Origin: Methylotenera sp.
GTDB lineage: Bacteria > Pseudomonadota > Gammaproteobacteria > Burkholderiales > Methylophilaceae
DNA length: 64,000 bases
Assembly: GCA_017880905.1 (NCBI GenBank)
Contig: JADGRO010000014.1
Coordinates: 1-64,000, forward strand
Direction: 5' to 3'
Part shown: one piece after another, positions 23,961 to 35,346 of the stretch
Layout: the number at the start of each line of letters is the position of its first letter
How positions within the stretch are numbered: position 1 is the stretch's first letter
Made by a program: the position numbers and the translations under genes
The notes under the pieces: generated by a model
What the model was told of the DNA's origin: nothing
Seen by the model: only the letters and a program-made list of their open reading frames with translations
Databases searched by the model: none

Positions 23961-25844
23961 ATGGATAAAAATAATACCCACAAAACCGCTCTGCACACCA
24001 TGGCACTAGCCGCTTTGGGCGTGGTGTTTGGCGACATTGGTACTAGCCCAATATACACCATGCAGAGCATTTTTTCGGCAGGACATCACACTGTAGCACT
24101 CAACGCCGGCAACGTTTATGGCATTTTATCGCTGATCACTTGGGCGCTCATATTAATCGTTTCGGTCAAGTACGTCACATTTATTATGCGTGCCGATAAC
24201 CGCGGTGAGGGCGGCATTATGGCCCTGCTAGCGCTCGCATCTCGTAATGCTGAGGGTAACTCCAAAAAGCAACGCAAAATCATGATGTTGGGTATTTTAG
24301 GAGCATGCATGTTTTATGCCGATGGCATGATTACCCCTGCCATCTCGGTGCTCTCGGCCGTGGAAGGTCTAGAAGTTGCCGCGCCGCATTTACAACAAAT
24401 AGTTGTGCCAATTACACTAATCGTGTTAATTGGCTTATTTTGGACACAAAGCAAAGGCACAGAAATAGTCGGTGCCTTTTTTGGCCCAGTGATGTTATTG
24501 TGGTTTGGCACGTTGGCAGTACTCGGCATTTTTGGCATTGCACACAATGTCACAATACTCCATGCACTTAACCCTTTTTATGCAGTTGAATTTTTTATGC
24601 TTCAACCCATGATTGCATATATCTCGCTAGGTGCTGTTGTGTTGGCGGTTACTGGGGCAGAGGCATTATACGCGGATATGGGACATTTTGGACGTCGCCC
24701 AGTCACACTAGCTTGGTACGGCTTTGTATTGCCCGCGTTATTATTAAATTATTTTGGACAAGGAGCATTGATATTGCATGATGCCAACGCAATTAAAAAC
24801 CCTTTTTATTTGCTCGCACCAGGGTGGGCCTTATTCCCCTTGATTGGTCTAGCCACTATGGCCACTGTCATTGCCTCGCAAGCTGTCATTACGGGCGCGT
24901 TTTCAATCTCGCGCCAAGCCTTGCAATTGGGTTATTTGCCGCGCATGCACATACAACATACTTCTGAAAGCACACAAGGCCAAGTATACATGCCGCGCGT
25001 CAATTGGAGTTTGATGATTGCGGTAATGGCACTGGTAGTTAGCTTTGGTAGCTCGGGTAATCTGGCAGCCGCTTACGGCATTGCAGTTACCGGTAATATG
25101 ATTATGACCACTCTTCTTGCTACTGTTGTATTTACCGAAATTTGGCGCTGGAGTAAGCTAAAAACTGGCTTACTGGTGGTTATATTTTTAACCGTTGACC
25201 TCGCATTTTTTAGTGCAAGTTTACTGAAAATACCTGATGGTGGTTGGGTGCCATTGTTAATTGGCATCTGCATTTTTACGTTGATGCTCACTTGGAAAAC
25301 AGGTCGCTCTATGGTTTATACCCGCTTAAAATCTGATGCCATGGCAATTGAACCTTTTATTGAAGCAATAGGTGCGCACCCACCTCCACGTGTCCCTGGC
25401 ACGGCACTTTTTATGACGCCTAACCCAGAAGGCGTGCCACACGCCATGTTGCACAATCTAAAACACAACAAGGTGCTGCACGAAAAAGTAGTGATTTTAA
25501 CTGTTCGTTTTTTGGATTTTCCGCACACCAACCTCGAAGAGCGCGTCAGTGTTGAAGCGCTGCCTTATGAGTTTTATCGCGTTACCGTGCGCTATGGATT
25601 TAAAGATGAGCCTGATTTGCCACGCGATTTGATCTTATGCAGCAAATATGGCTTAGAGTTTGACGCGATGGATACTTCGTACTTCATAGGCAAAGAAATC
25701 TTAATAGCCAGCCATAAATCCGGCATGGCCTATTGGCGCAAAAAAATCTTTATTGTGCTTTTCCGCTCAGCAGAAACCATTACCAACCAATTTAAACTGC
25801 CGCCCAATCGCGTTATCGAACTGGGCTCGCAATTGATGATATAA
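23961..25844 (+). CDS. kup: Low-affinity potassium transporter Kup
   Basis: A 627-residue protein of the KUP/HAK/KT family that takes up potassium with protons. About twelve membrane helices occupy residues 10-435; the family start GVVFGDIGTSPIYTMQSIF is at ~21-39, and FYADGMITPAISVLSAVEGL, TGAEALYADMGHFGRRP and GTALFMTPNPEGVPHAMLHN follow. The C-terminal ~190 residues are cytoplasmic. It stands alone between xseA and an M48 peptidase gene. Confidence 0.95.
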   Translation: MDKNNTHKTALHTMALAALGVVFGDIGTSPIYTMQSIFSAGHHTVALNAGNVYGILSLITWALILIVSVKYVTFIMRADNRGEGGIMALLALASRNAEGNSKKQRKIMMLGILGACMFYADGMITPAISVLSAVEGLEVAAPHLQQIVVPITLIVLIGLFWTQSKGTEIVGAFFGPVMLLWFGTLAVLGIFGIAHNVTILHALNPFYAVEFFMLQPMIAYISLGAVVLAVTGAEALYADMGHFGRRPVTLAWYGFVLPALLLNYFGQGALILHDANAIKNPFYLLAPGWALFPLIGLATMATVIASQAVITGAFSISRQALQLGYLPRMHIQHTSESTQGQVYMPRVNWSLMIAVMALVVSFGSSGNLAAAYGIAVTGNMIMTTLLATVVFTEIWRWSKLKTGLLVVIFLTVDLAFFSASLLKIPDGGWVPLLIGICIFTLMLTWKTGRSMVYTRLKSDAMAIEPFIEAIGAHPPPRVPGTALFMTPNPEGVPHAMLHNLKHNKVLHEKVVILTVRFLDFPHTNLEERVSVEALPYEFYRVTVRYGFKDEPDLPRDLILCSKYGLEFDAMDTSYFIGKEILIASHKSGMAYWRKKIFIVLFRSAETITNQFKLPPNRVIELGSQLMI

Positions 25845-25936
25845 AATAATTCGATTAACCCATATTCGTTCAACCAATTTGCTAGTCATGCGTTAAAACT
25901 TGTTGTCAGTTTTAAGATTTAATTTAAGGAAAAACC

Positions 25937-26749
25937 ATGAAAAAACTCACTCTCGCACTTGTAGCTGTGCTCTCATTACAAATTGGCGGTTGTGCAACTA
26001 CTACCAGTAAAAGCGCGTCTGGCGTGGAACGTAGGCAGTTACTACTCCTACCTGAAAGACACGTAGAGAGCATGTCTCTACAAAGCTATCAACAAACATT
26101 AAAAGAAGCTGATGGCAAAAAAACATTGAATACTGATCCAGCCGCCTTAGCGCGCGTACGCGAAATTTCTAATCGATTGATTGCCCAAACACCTGTTTTC
26201 CGTCCTGATGCTAAAAACTGGAAATGGGAGATCAACGTAGAAAAAAATAATCAGGTCAATGCCTATTGTATGCCTGGTGGAAAAATTATGGTGTTTACCG
26301 GTTTAATCGATCAACTTAAACCAACCGATGACGAGCTTGCCGTGGTGATTGGCCATGAAATAAGCCACGCCCTACGTGAACACGGCCGTGAGCGTATGTC
26401 GCAAGCTTATGTGCAACAGTTTGGGTTACAAGCACTCGCTGCCTTTGTCACCGGGTCTGCAGGTACCGCAGCAGTGCAGGCAGCAGGCATGGGTTCGCAA
26501 TTATTTTTTGCTTTGCCAAACTCTCGTACGCAAGAAACTGAAGCCGACCGCATGGGGCTAGAGCTCACTGCTCGCGCTGGCTACAATCCTGAATCCGCAA
26601 TATCGCTATGGACAAGAATGAGTAAGCTGGGTGGCAATAAACCACCTGCTTATCTGAGTGACCACCCAGCCGACGAAGCACGCATTAACGACTTACAAAA
26701 GCTAATGCCTAAAATGCTACCTTTGTATGAACAAGCTAAAGCTAAATAA
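25937..26749 (+). CDS. M48-family metallopeptidase lipoprotein (LoiP-like)
   Basis: A 270-residue protein. Residues 1-19 are a lipoprotein signal with lipobox IGGC at Cys19. The zinc site is HEISH at 140-144 within VVIGHEISHALREHGRERM, with the downstream third ligand in ETEADRMGLEL. Outer-membrane M48 lipoproteins such as LoiP/YggG and BepA act in envelope quality control. A further 50-residue helical part follows the zinc site. An RBS TAAGGAAA lies just before the ATG, and an intrinsic terminator follows the stop by about 15 bases. Confidence 0.88.
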   Translation: MKKLTLALVAVLSLQIGGCATTTSKSASGVERRQLLLLPERHVESMSLQSYQQTLKEADGKKTLNTDPAALARVREISNRLIAQTPVFRPDAKNWKWEINVEKNNQVNAYCMPGGKIMVFTGLIDQLKPTDDELAVVIGHEISHALREHGRERMSQAYVQQFGLQALAAFVTGSAGTAAVQAAGMGSQLFFALPNSRTQETEADRMGLELTARAGYNPESAISLWTRMSKLGGNKPPAYLSDHPADEARINDLQKLMPKMLPLYEQAKAK

Positions 26750-26764
26750 TTAAGCCATTAAAAT

Positions 26765-26800
26765 AAAAAGCCTCAGGTGATCATCTGAGGCTTTTTATTT
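26765..26800 (+). terminator. Rho-independent terminator after the M48 gene
   Basis: AAAAAGCCTCAG (26765-26776) pairs with CTGAGGCTTTTT (26785-26796) around an 8-base loop, with a T-rich tail. The symmetric A/T flanks make it possibly bidirectional. It lies 15 bases after the peptidase stop. Confidence 0.9.
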
Positions 26801-26888
26801 CGTAGGATAAAGGCATTCGAATTAATTCTTAATCAAGGAGTTTCGGGTAAAATAATGCCTTTGTATTTTTATCTTTCGGAAAGTTACC

Positions 26889-27716
26889 ATGTCGCAATTG
26901 CAAGCTGTTATCGAAGAAGCGTTTGAAAACCGCGCTAATATTAATCCTGCCAACGTCAGCAAAGAAGTGAAAGAAGCGGTTTTTAGCGTTTTAGAAGACC
27001 TCAATGCAGGTAAGTTACGCGTTGCTTCCCGCATAGGCGACAGCCAACAATGGGAAACGCATCAATGGTTAAAAAAAGCAGTGCTATTGTCTTTCCGCTT
27101 AGAAAACAATGCTCTGATGGATGATGGCGTAACGCGCTACTTTGACAAAGTGCCACCAAAATTTGCCAACTATACAGAAGAAGACTTTAAAGCTGGTGGC
27201 TTCCGCGTGGTGCCCAATGCCATCGTACGTCGTGGTTCATTTATTGGTAAAAACGCAGTGCTTATGCCGTCATACATCAATATCGGCGCCTATGTCGGCG
27301 AAGGCAGCATGGTGGATACTTGGGCGACGGTTGGCTCTTGCGCGCAGATTGGCAAGAACGTGCATTTAAGTGGCGGCGTGGGCATAGGCGGCGTGTTAGA
27401 GCCGGTGCAAGCTGGGCCAACCATAATCGGCGATAATTGCTTTATCGGTGCCCGCTCCGAGGTGGTTGAAGGTGTGGTGGTGGAAGACAACTGCGTAATT
27501 TCGATGGGCGTATACATTGGCCAAAGTACCAAAATTTATGACCGCGAAACCGGTGAAGTATTTTATGGCCGCGTACCTGCAGGCTCTGTAGTGGTTTCTG
27601 GGAATTTACCTTCAAAAGATGGCAGTTATAGCCTTTACTGCGCAGTCATTGTTAAAAAGGTGGATGCAAAAACCTTAGGCAAAGTGGGCATTAACGAGCT
27701 CTTGCGCGGCATTTAA
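26889..27716 (+). CDS. dapD: Tetrahydrodipicolinate N-succinyltransferase
   Basis: A 275-residue left-handed beta-helix acyltransferase in lysine and meso-diaminopimelate synthesis. Motifs: N-terminal helical domain ([15 protein letters not shown]), [20 protein letters not shown] with the start of the hexapeptide repeats, [40 protein letters not shown] and [20 protein letters not shown]. All are close to the family consensus and length matches. The dapE gene lies 2.7 kb downstream, separated by a GGDEF/EAL gene and a yffB-like gene. Confidence 0.96.
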   Translation: MSQLQAVIEEAFENRANINPANVSKEVKEAVFSVLEDLNAGKLRVASRIGDSQQWETHQWLKKAVLLSFRLENNALMDDGVTRYFDKVPPKFANYTEEDFKAGGFRVVPNAIVRRGSFIGKNAVLMPSYINIGAYVGEGSMVDTWATVGSCAQIGKNVHLSGGVGIGGVLEPVQAGPTIIGDNCFIGARSEVVEGVVVEDNCVISMGVYIGQSTKIYDRETGEVFYGRVPAGSVVVSGNLPSKDGSYSLYCAVIVKKVDAKTLGKVGINELLRGI

Positions 27717-27917
27717 CAGAACTGTCATTGGTTCAACACATTTGTTGCCTTATATAGATAGCAGAGTAGCCAATACCTACCCTTCATAAAAACAAATCAC
27801 TTAAAATCTCATTCAAGTGACTGTCTTTTATACCTAATTTCTGAACATTGGTTCCATGGTACGTTAATTGCTTAGATTTAATACCATAAAAAATATTGGG
27901 CCTCTTACATCTCAAGC

Positions 27918-30041
27918 ATGGAACTTAATTACGACATTTTGTTAGTGCTACTCTCACTGACTGCGAGTAGCTTCGCCATGTTTGCCTCATTTAACTATGT
28001 AAATCGTTTATACCACTCCAGCGCAACTGGTAGGTTATTTTTATTGCCAATTTATTCCATTGCAGTGGGTAGCGGGCTATGGGGTATCCAATTTATCAAT
28101 TGGCTCGCTTTTCATAGTGGAAATGCTTTTCAATTCTCAACACCGGTCATGCTGGCATCATGGCTTACCTCCATTTTTGTTGGATTTATTTTATATTACG
28201 TTTCTAGCAAAAAGTTAATGTCTTTCAACTTGCTAGTGTCTAGTGGTGTAATTGCTGGGCTGGGCAGTTATGCTACGTTTTATTTATCTGCCATTGCATT
28301 ACACACATCAAATAATGTTGCTTTGGATCCTATTCCATTATTAATTGCATTTTTATTAGCGGTGAGTGTAAGCATATTAGCCATACTCACACTCTCTTGG
28401 ATGAAAGATTATGCGGGGGAAAATCCACTTTTAGTTAAGCTTATTTTATCGTTAATTACGGGTGCCGCAATCATGGGCTTACACATTACATTTAGCGCAT
28501 CTCTTATTCTGCAAACAGACACTTTAATTGCAGCAGAACACATTGTGTCAAATAAAAAAATGCTAGCGGCCATTATTTCACTTTCCATTGTCTGCTTATT
28601 TTTATTAGTATTTACCATCGCCATGTTTTATGAAAAATTAGGTAAAAGCACTTTTAAATTTAACATTTTAAATAAACAAAAAAACGTCATTGTAAATGCG
28701 CTTGACGCTAAAGATGCGCTTACCCATCTGCCCAATCGACGCGCCTTTCAACACCTATTAGAAGCTGCCGCAAAACGTTGTGCACGTTCGGGTGACACAA
28801 TTGCAGTTGCTTATATTGATTTGGATCATTTTAAACCAATTAATGATAGTTTTGGTCATCACGTGGGCGATGCCGTACTGGTTCGTGTAGCGCAACGGTT
28901 ACAAGCTGCTGTGCGCGGTTGCGATTCAGTAGCACGCTTAGGTGGCGATGAGTTTGTCGCCTTAATAGAGGAAATTAAGTCCGATGAGGACATCATTCCT
29001 ATCGTCGAGCGTATCGTCAACTCAATTAAAGAGCCATTTTTAGTCAATCATCATCAAATTGAAATCTCCTGTTCGGTGGGTATTGCCATTTACCCACGTG
29101 ATGGCAACATTGAAAAGCTGATGGTTTGTGCCGACAAGGCGATGTATAAAGCTAAAGAGAACGGTAAAAATCAATTTAGATTTTATGATGCCGAGATTGA
29201 ATCAGCGTCTGATCAGATGTTAGAACTGCATCGCGATTTGCATCTTGCAGTTGAACATCAACAATTTAACTTAGTATTTCAACCTAAAGTGGATTGCAAA
29301 ACGCAATCGCCTGTTGGCGCAGAGGCGCTCATACGATGGAATCATCCGATTAAAGGCATGCTGCCACCAAAAGATTTTATTACAGCAGCGGAAAATTTTG
29401 GCTTAATTGATGAAATAAATAAATGGGTGATAGAAGAAGTTTGCCGCACCATTCAGCGCGCCAAACAAGAAGGAATTAATTTAAATATTTCAATTAATTT
29501 AGCATACCAACAATTTCGTAACGCAAATTTAGTGCATGAAATTACCGAGGTACTTAGGGACTATAAAGTGCCACCGAGTAAAATTACTTTTGAAATTAAA
29601 GAAACTGTAGCTATTAAAAACGAAAGGCAATTTAAACTTTTACTTGCGCAATTTAAAATAGCTAAAATTAAAATAGCACTAGCCGATTTTGGTTTACGCC
29701 CATTTACGCTTGCTTATTTGCAAAATTTGAATGTAGGTGAGCTGAAATTAGATAAAATATTTATCTCAAAAATTGATACCAACAAAGCCTCCAAAGCATT
29801 AATCGATGCAGCAATTCGCCTTGCACATGCCTTAGATTTTAATGTCGTTGCAGAAGGCGTAGAAACTGAAATGCAGCGAGAAGTGCTTTTAGATTTAGGT
29901 TGCAATCATATGCAAGGCTATTTGTTTTCTAAACCAATTTCGGAAGTTAAATTATTTAATTTGTTTAAACACCTTGACGTCAATCTTGAATCTACAAGCG
30001 AGCTTTTAACAATTGATTATTCAACAGATAAGCTACATTAA
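27918..30041 (+). CDS. Membrane GGDEF-EAL protein with an MHYT-like sensor
   Basis: A 707-residue cyclic-di-GMP protein. Residues 1-240 hold about seven helices resembling an MHYT domain, but the copper-site blocks are altered: LWGIQFINWLAF (~54-65) and AIMGLHITFSA (~184-194) replace the usual MHF/MHYT forms. The GGDEF domain is intact (RLGGDEF, motif at 342-346) with an RGCD inhibitory I-site at 333-336, so it could make c-di-GMP. The EAL domain has EAL at 469-471, E559/E562, K610, EGVE 646-649 and Q666, but the usual DDFG reads ADFG (A589, D590) and the following loop is changed (GLRPF). Phosphodiesterase activity is doubtful. An imperfect short stem lies in the 200-base gap upstream. Confidence 0.85.
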   Translation: MELNYDILLVLLSLTASSFAMFASFNYVNRLYHSSATGRLFLLPIYSIAVGSGLWGIQFINWLAFHSGNAFQFSTPVMLASWLTSIFVGFILYYVSSKKLMSFNLLVSSGVIAGLGSYATFYLSAIALHTSNNVALDPIPLLIAFLLAVSVSILAILTLSWMKDYAGENPLLVKLILSLITGAAIMGLHITFSASLILQTDTLIAAEHIVSNKKMLAAIISLSIVCLFLLVFTIAMFYEKLGKSTFKFNILNKQKNVIVNALDAKDALTHLPNRRAFQHLLEAAAKRCARSGDTIAVAYIDLDHFKPINDSFGHHVGDAVLVRVAQRLQAAVRGCDSVARLGGDEFVALIEEIKSDEDIIPIVERIVNSIKEPFLVNHHQIEISCSVGIAIYPRDGNIEKLMVCADKAMYKAKENGKNQFRFYDAEIESASDQMLELHRDLHLAVEHQQFNLVFQPKVDCKTQSPVGAEALIRWNHPIKGMLPPKDFITAAENFGLIDEINKWVIEEVCRTIQRAKQEGINLNISINLAYQQFRNANLVHEITEVLRDYKVPPSKITFEIKETVAIKNERQFKLLLAQFKIAKIKIALADFGLRPFTLAYLQNLNVGELKLDKIFISKIDTNKASKALIDAAIRLAHALDFNVVAEGVETEMQREVLLDLGCNHMQGYLFSKPISEVKLFNLFKHLDVNLESTSELLTIDYSTDKLH

Positions 30042-30080
30042 GGCTGCACACGCTTTACTGTAGCTGTTAAAATAGGCGCT

Positions 30081-32487
<2,407 letters not shown>

Positions 32488-32498
32488 GTTCAGTTAAT

Positions 32499-33611
32499 TT
32501 AACCTCTTCCTCGATTTCTATCACTACGTTTTTGCTGTTTTGGCGCCGTTAAATCACTGGCCTGCCTAACGCGACGATGTTCTGATTTTTTAGGCACTGA
32601 TTTTCTAGACGCTGGTTTTATTGTGTCTGAACGTTGATTTGGCTGATTAGCTTGATTTGCTTCACGCGGTTTTCTATCAAGCGCACTCACTCTTTGTTTG
32701 CGCACTTTCGGCATAAACACGGTTGTAGCTTTGTCTTTTTCGCGCTGATTTAGCTGTTTTAGTGGCGTTTTAGGTACTTCTAAACCCGCCCATTCCAATA
32801 AATCCACCACTTGTTTTTGCTCAAGTTTAAGCATTTGGCCACGTTTAACGCGCGGTGGTAAATTCACTGGACCAAATCTCACCCGCATCAAACGACTCAC
32901 AGGCAATTGAAGTGCCTCAAACAGCCTACGCACCTCTCTATTTCGGCCTTCACGCAAAATTACTTGATACCAATGATTCGCACCTTCACCACCCTGCGGG
33001 CTAATGCTATCAAAGCTGGCGGGGCCGTCTTCAAGCTCAATACCTTGCGTAAGTTGCAGCAATTGGCCTTCGGTTAGTTCTCCAAAAATCCGCACCGCGT
33101 ATTCGCGCTCTACCTCATAGCGTGGGTGCATAAAGCGATTGGCGAGTTCGCCAGAATTGGTGAATATCAAGAGGCCGCTGGTATTCATGTCCAGCCTACC
33201 GATAGCGATCCACTTACCTTGCTTGATGCGTGGCAATTTATCGAACACGCTGGTGCGACCTTCTGGGTCATCCTGGCTGACGATTTCACCTTCTGGCTTA
33301 TGGTAAATCAACACTTGTGGCAGCTCGGCCTCAAAAGGTAAGCGTAGCGGACGGCTATCAAGCCTCACAATATCATACTGAGTAACACCCGCGCCCACTT
33401 TGGCGGTTTCACCATTGATGGTCACACGACCACTTGCAATCAGCTCTTCCATATCACGGCGCGAGCCTAAGCCAGCCAACGCCATTAGCTTGTGTAAGCG
33501 TTGTGTGGGTTCTGGAGGCACATTTGGATCGACTTCCAACCTAGTGAAGTTGGTTTTTGGGCGGCGTGGAATTGCTCGCGGATCGCGCTGTTGCTTGAAA
33601 GGACGTGCCAT
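32499..33611 (-). CDS. rluB: Pseudouridine synthase RluB (23S rRNA U2605)
   Basis: A 370-residue protein. The N-terminal S4 RNA-binding domain reads RLHKLMALAGLGSRRDMEEL; the RsuA-family catalytic Asp is in AIGRLDMNTSGLLIFTN; 'EGRNREVRRLFEAL' follows. The last ~100 residues are a basic, disordered tail (PKKSEHRRVRQ, QKRSDRNRGRG end) common in RluB. Converts U2605 of 23S rRNA. It comes after scpB in the minus-strand run, as in many betaproteobacteria. Confidence 0.92.
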   Translation of the reverse strand: MARPFKQQRDPRAIPRRPKTNFTRLEVDPNVPPEPTQRLHKLMALAGLGSRRDMEELIASGRVTINGETAKVGAGVTQYDIVRLDSRPLRLPFEAELPQVLIYHKPEGEIVSQDDPEGRTSVFDKLPRIKQGKWIAIGRLDMNTSGLLIFTNSGELANRFMHPRYEVEREYAVRIFGELTEGQLLQLTQGIELEDGPASFDSISPQGGEGANHWYQVILREGRNREVRRLFEALQLPVSRLMRVRFGPVNLPPRVKRGQMLKLEQKQVVDLLEWAGLEVPKTPLKQLNQREKDKATTVFMPKVRKQRVSALDRKPREANQANQPNQRSDTIKPASRKSVPKKSEHRRVRQASDLTAPKQQKRSDRNRGRG

Positions 33612-33665
33612 GTTGATAACTTATTGATTGCAATAGCGCATTTTACAGCAGTTACAACAAAACCT

Positions 33666-34217
33666 TTAACTATCTAGTGGAATTTCGGTTTGCTCAAAAT
33701 CCTCCATTTGCGGCAATTCGGCTAAAGAACGTAAATTGAGATCATCCAAAAAATGTTTAGTGGTCGCATAAAGTGAGGGCCGCCCTGGTACCTCCCGCTG
33801 GCCGACCACATCGATCCAATCGCGCTCCTGCAATTGACGCATCACGTTCGGGTTAACCGCAACGCCGCGTATTTGCTCAATATCGCCGCGCGTGACTGGT
33901 TGACGGTAAGCAATAATGGCGAGGGTTTCCATCACCGCGCGGGAATATTTAGCTTGGCGCTCAGGATTCAGACGCACAATAAACTCGCTAAATTGTGACT
34001 TGGCTTGAAAGCGATAACCACTCGCTACTTGCACCAATTCCAGCGTTTTTTCTGCCCAATCTTGCTTTAGCTCATCCATTAACATTCTTAAAGTAGTACG
34101 CTCCATGCGCCCTGCAAATAACTTCAACATGTCGTCCAAGCTTAATGGCTGACCAGCCGTAAGCAAAACGGCTTCTAAGATTTGTTTCATTTCGGTGATG
34201 TTGTCAGGCTCTCTCAC
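33666..34217 (-). CDS. scpB: Segregation and condensation protein B
   Basis: A 183-residue winged-helix protein that bridges ScpA to the SMC head in the condensin complex. Characteristic parts: EMKQILEAVLLTAGQPLSLD, FSEFIVRLNPERQAKYSRAV, ETLAIIAYRQPVTRGDIEQI and RGVAVNPNVMRQLQERDWID. The start overlaps the end of scpA by 14 bases, so the two subunits are made together. Confidence 0.95.
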   Translation of the reverse strand: MREPDNITEMKQILEAVLLTAGQPLSLDDMLKLFAGRMERTTLRMLMDELKQDWAEKTLELVQVASGYRFQAKSQFSEFIVRLNPERQAKYSRAVMETLAIIAYRQPVTRGDIEQIRGVAVNPNVMRQLQERDWIDVVGQREVPGRPSLYATTKHFLDDLNLRSLAELPQMEDFEQTEIPLDS

Positions 34218-34995
34218 CAGTATTCACCTGTAAGTAGATTGGTGAAAACGCTTGTTGCTGCGTCATGCGAATCAAGCCTTCTTTTGCCAGCTCTAAAATC
34301 GCTAAAAAGTTCACGACCAATTTTGCCAAACCTTCGCTCGCTACATCAAACAATTGCGAAAATTCCACCATGCCATCAGTCTTCAAGCGGCGTAGAATCT
34401 GGCTCATATGCTCGCGCACAGAAAGTTCTTCCTTGCCAATTTTGTGATGCGAATTGAGTTTGGCGCGCTTAAGTACATTGCGCCAAGCCTCCACCAAATC
34501 ATCCAAACTCACTTCTGGCGGTTTAATCTCGCTAATATGCTGATAATAAGCAGCCGCCACGGCAATATCCACGCCCACTTGCGGCATGATGTCCAAACGT
34601 GCGGCGGCGAGTTTAATCGCCTCGTATTCCATCAAACGGCGCACTAACTCGGCTCTAGGGTCATCTTCCTCCGCAATTTCGACAGGTTTTGGCAGCAACA
34701 TGCGTGATTTAATCTCGATCAACATCGCCGACATCAACAAATAATCTGCCGCCAATTCCAGCTTAATTACCTTCATTTTTTCCACATACACTATATATTG
34801 CGCGGTAAGCTGCGCCATGGGAATATCGAGAATATCCAGATTGTGCTTGCGGATAAGGTAAAGTAGCAAATCGAGCGGGCCTTCAAACGCCTCTAAATAC
34901 ACTTCCAGCGCGTCTGGCGGAATGTATAAATCCTGCGGAAGCTCGGTAAAAGCCTCGCCATAAATACGCGCATCTAAATTAAGCTGCGACTTCAT
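34204..34995 (-). CDS. scpA: Segregation and condensation protein A
   Basis: A 263-residue kleisin. The N-terminal SMC-neck-binding part has 'LEAFEGPLDLLLYLIRKHNL' and DILDIPMAQLTAQYIVYVE, then ADYLLMSAMLIEIKSRMLLP, all close to the consensus. A winged-helix C-terminus (KTDGMVEFSQLFDVA) binds the other SMC head. No smc gene is in the window. Ends inside scpB. Confidence 0.93.
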   Translation of the reverse strand: MKSQLNLDARIYGEAFTELPQDLYIPPDALEVYLEAFEGPLDLLLYLIRKHNLDILDIPMAQLTAQYIVYVEKMKVIKLELAADYLLMSAMLIEIKSRMLLPKPVEIAEEDDPRAELVRRLMEYEAIKLAAARLDIMPQVGVDIAVAAAYYQHISEIKPPEVSLDDLVEAWRNVLKRAKLNSHHKIGKEELSVREHMSQILRRLKTDGMVEFSQLFDVASEGLAKLVVNFLAILELAKEGLIRMTQQQAFSPIYLQVNTGERA

Positions 34996-35001
34996 ATCAA
35001 C

Positions 35002-35334
35002 CTAATGTCCTACCGTTTTAGAAAACACATTAATCACAATCGCACCCGAGATAATTAAACCCATGCCGACGATGGCAGGCACATCCAACACTTGGCGATA
35101 CACCACCCAGCCAATAATAGAAACCAGCACGATGCCCATGCCCGACCAAATGGCGTACATAATACCCACTGGCAACACGCGCATACTCAAGGCCATAAAA
35201 TAAAACGCCGTGCCATAGCCAGCGACCACAATGAGTGATGGCCACAGCCGCGTAAACTCGTTAGAGGCTTTTAGCGCAGTGGTAGCGCAGACTTCTGCGA
35301 CGATAGCAATGGCAAGTGCTAACCAGTGATTCAT
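35002..35334 (-). CDS. Small multidrug-resistance transporter, EmrE-like
   Basis: A 110-residue, four-helix SMR protein, the same length as EmrE. The key residues are present: Glu14 in IVAEVCATTALK (the proton/drug carboxylate), Tyr60 and Trp63 in MYAIWSGMGIV. This pattern marks the polyaromatic-cation exporter branch rather than guanidinium (Gdx/SugE) exporters. It works as an antiparallel dimer. It sits between trpS and scpA in the same direction (6 bases before scpA). Confidence 0.9.
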   Translation of the reverse strand: MNHWLALAIAIVAEVCATTALKASNEFTRLWPSLIVVAGYGTAFYFMALSMRVLPVGIMYAIWSGMGIVLVSIIGWVVYRQVLDVPAIVGMGLIISGAIVINVFSKTVGH

Positions 35335-35346
35335 ACTAACAGCCTA

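Noticed and set aside
27797-27820. Possible weak stem (TCACTT / AAGTGA) after dapD
   Set aside because: Only six pairs with a 12-base loop and no clean T-run; too weak for a terminator call.
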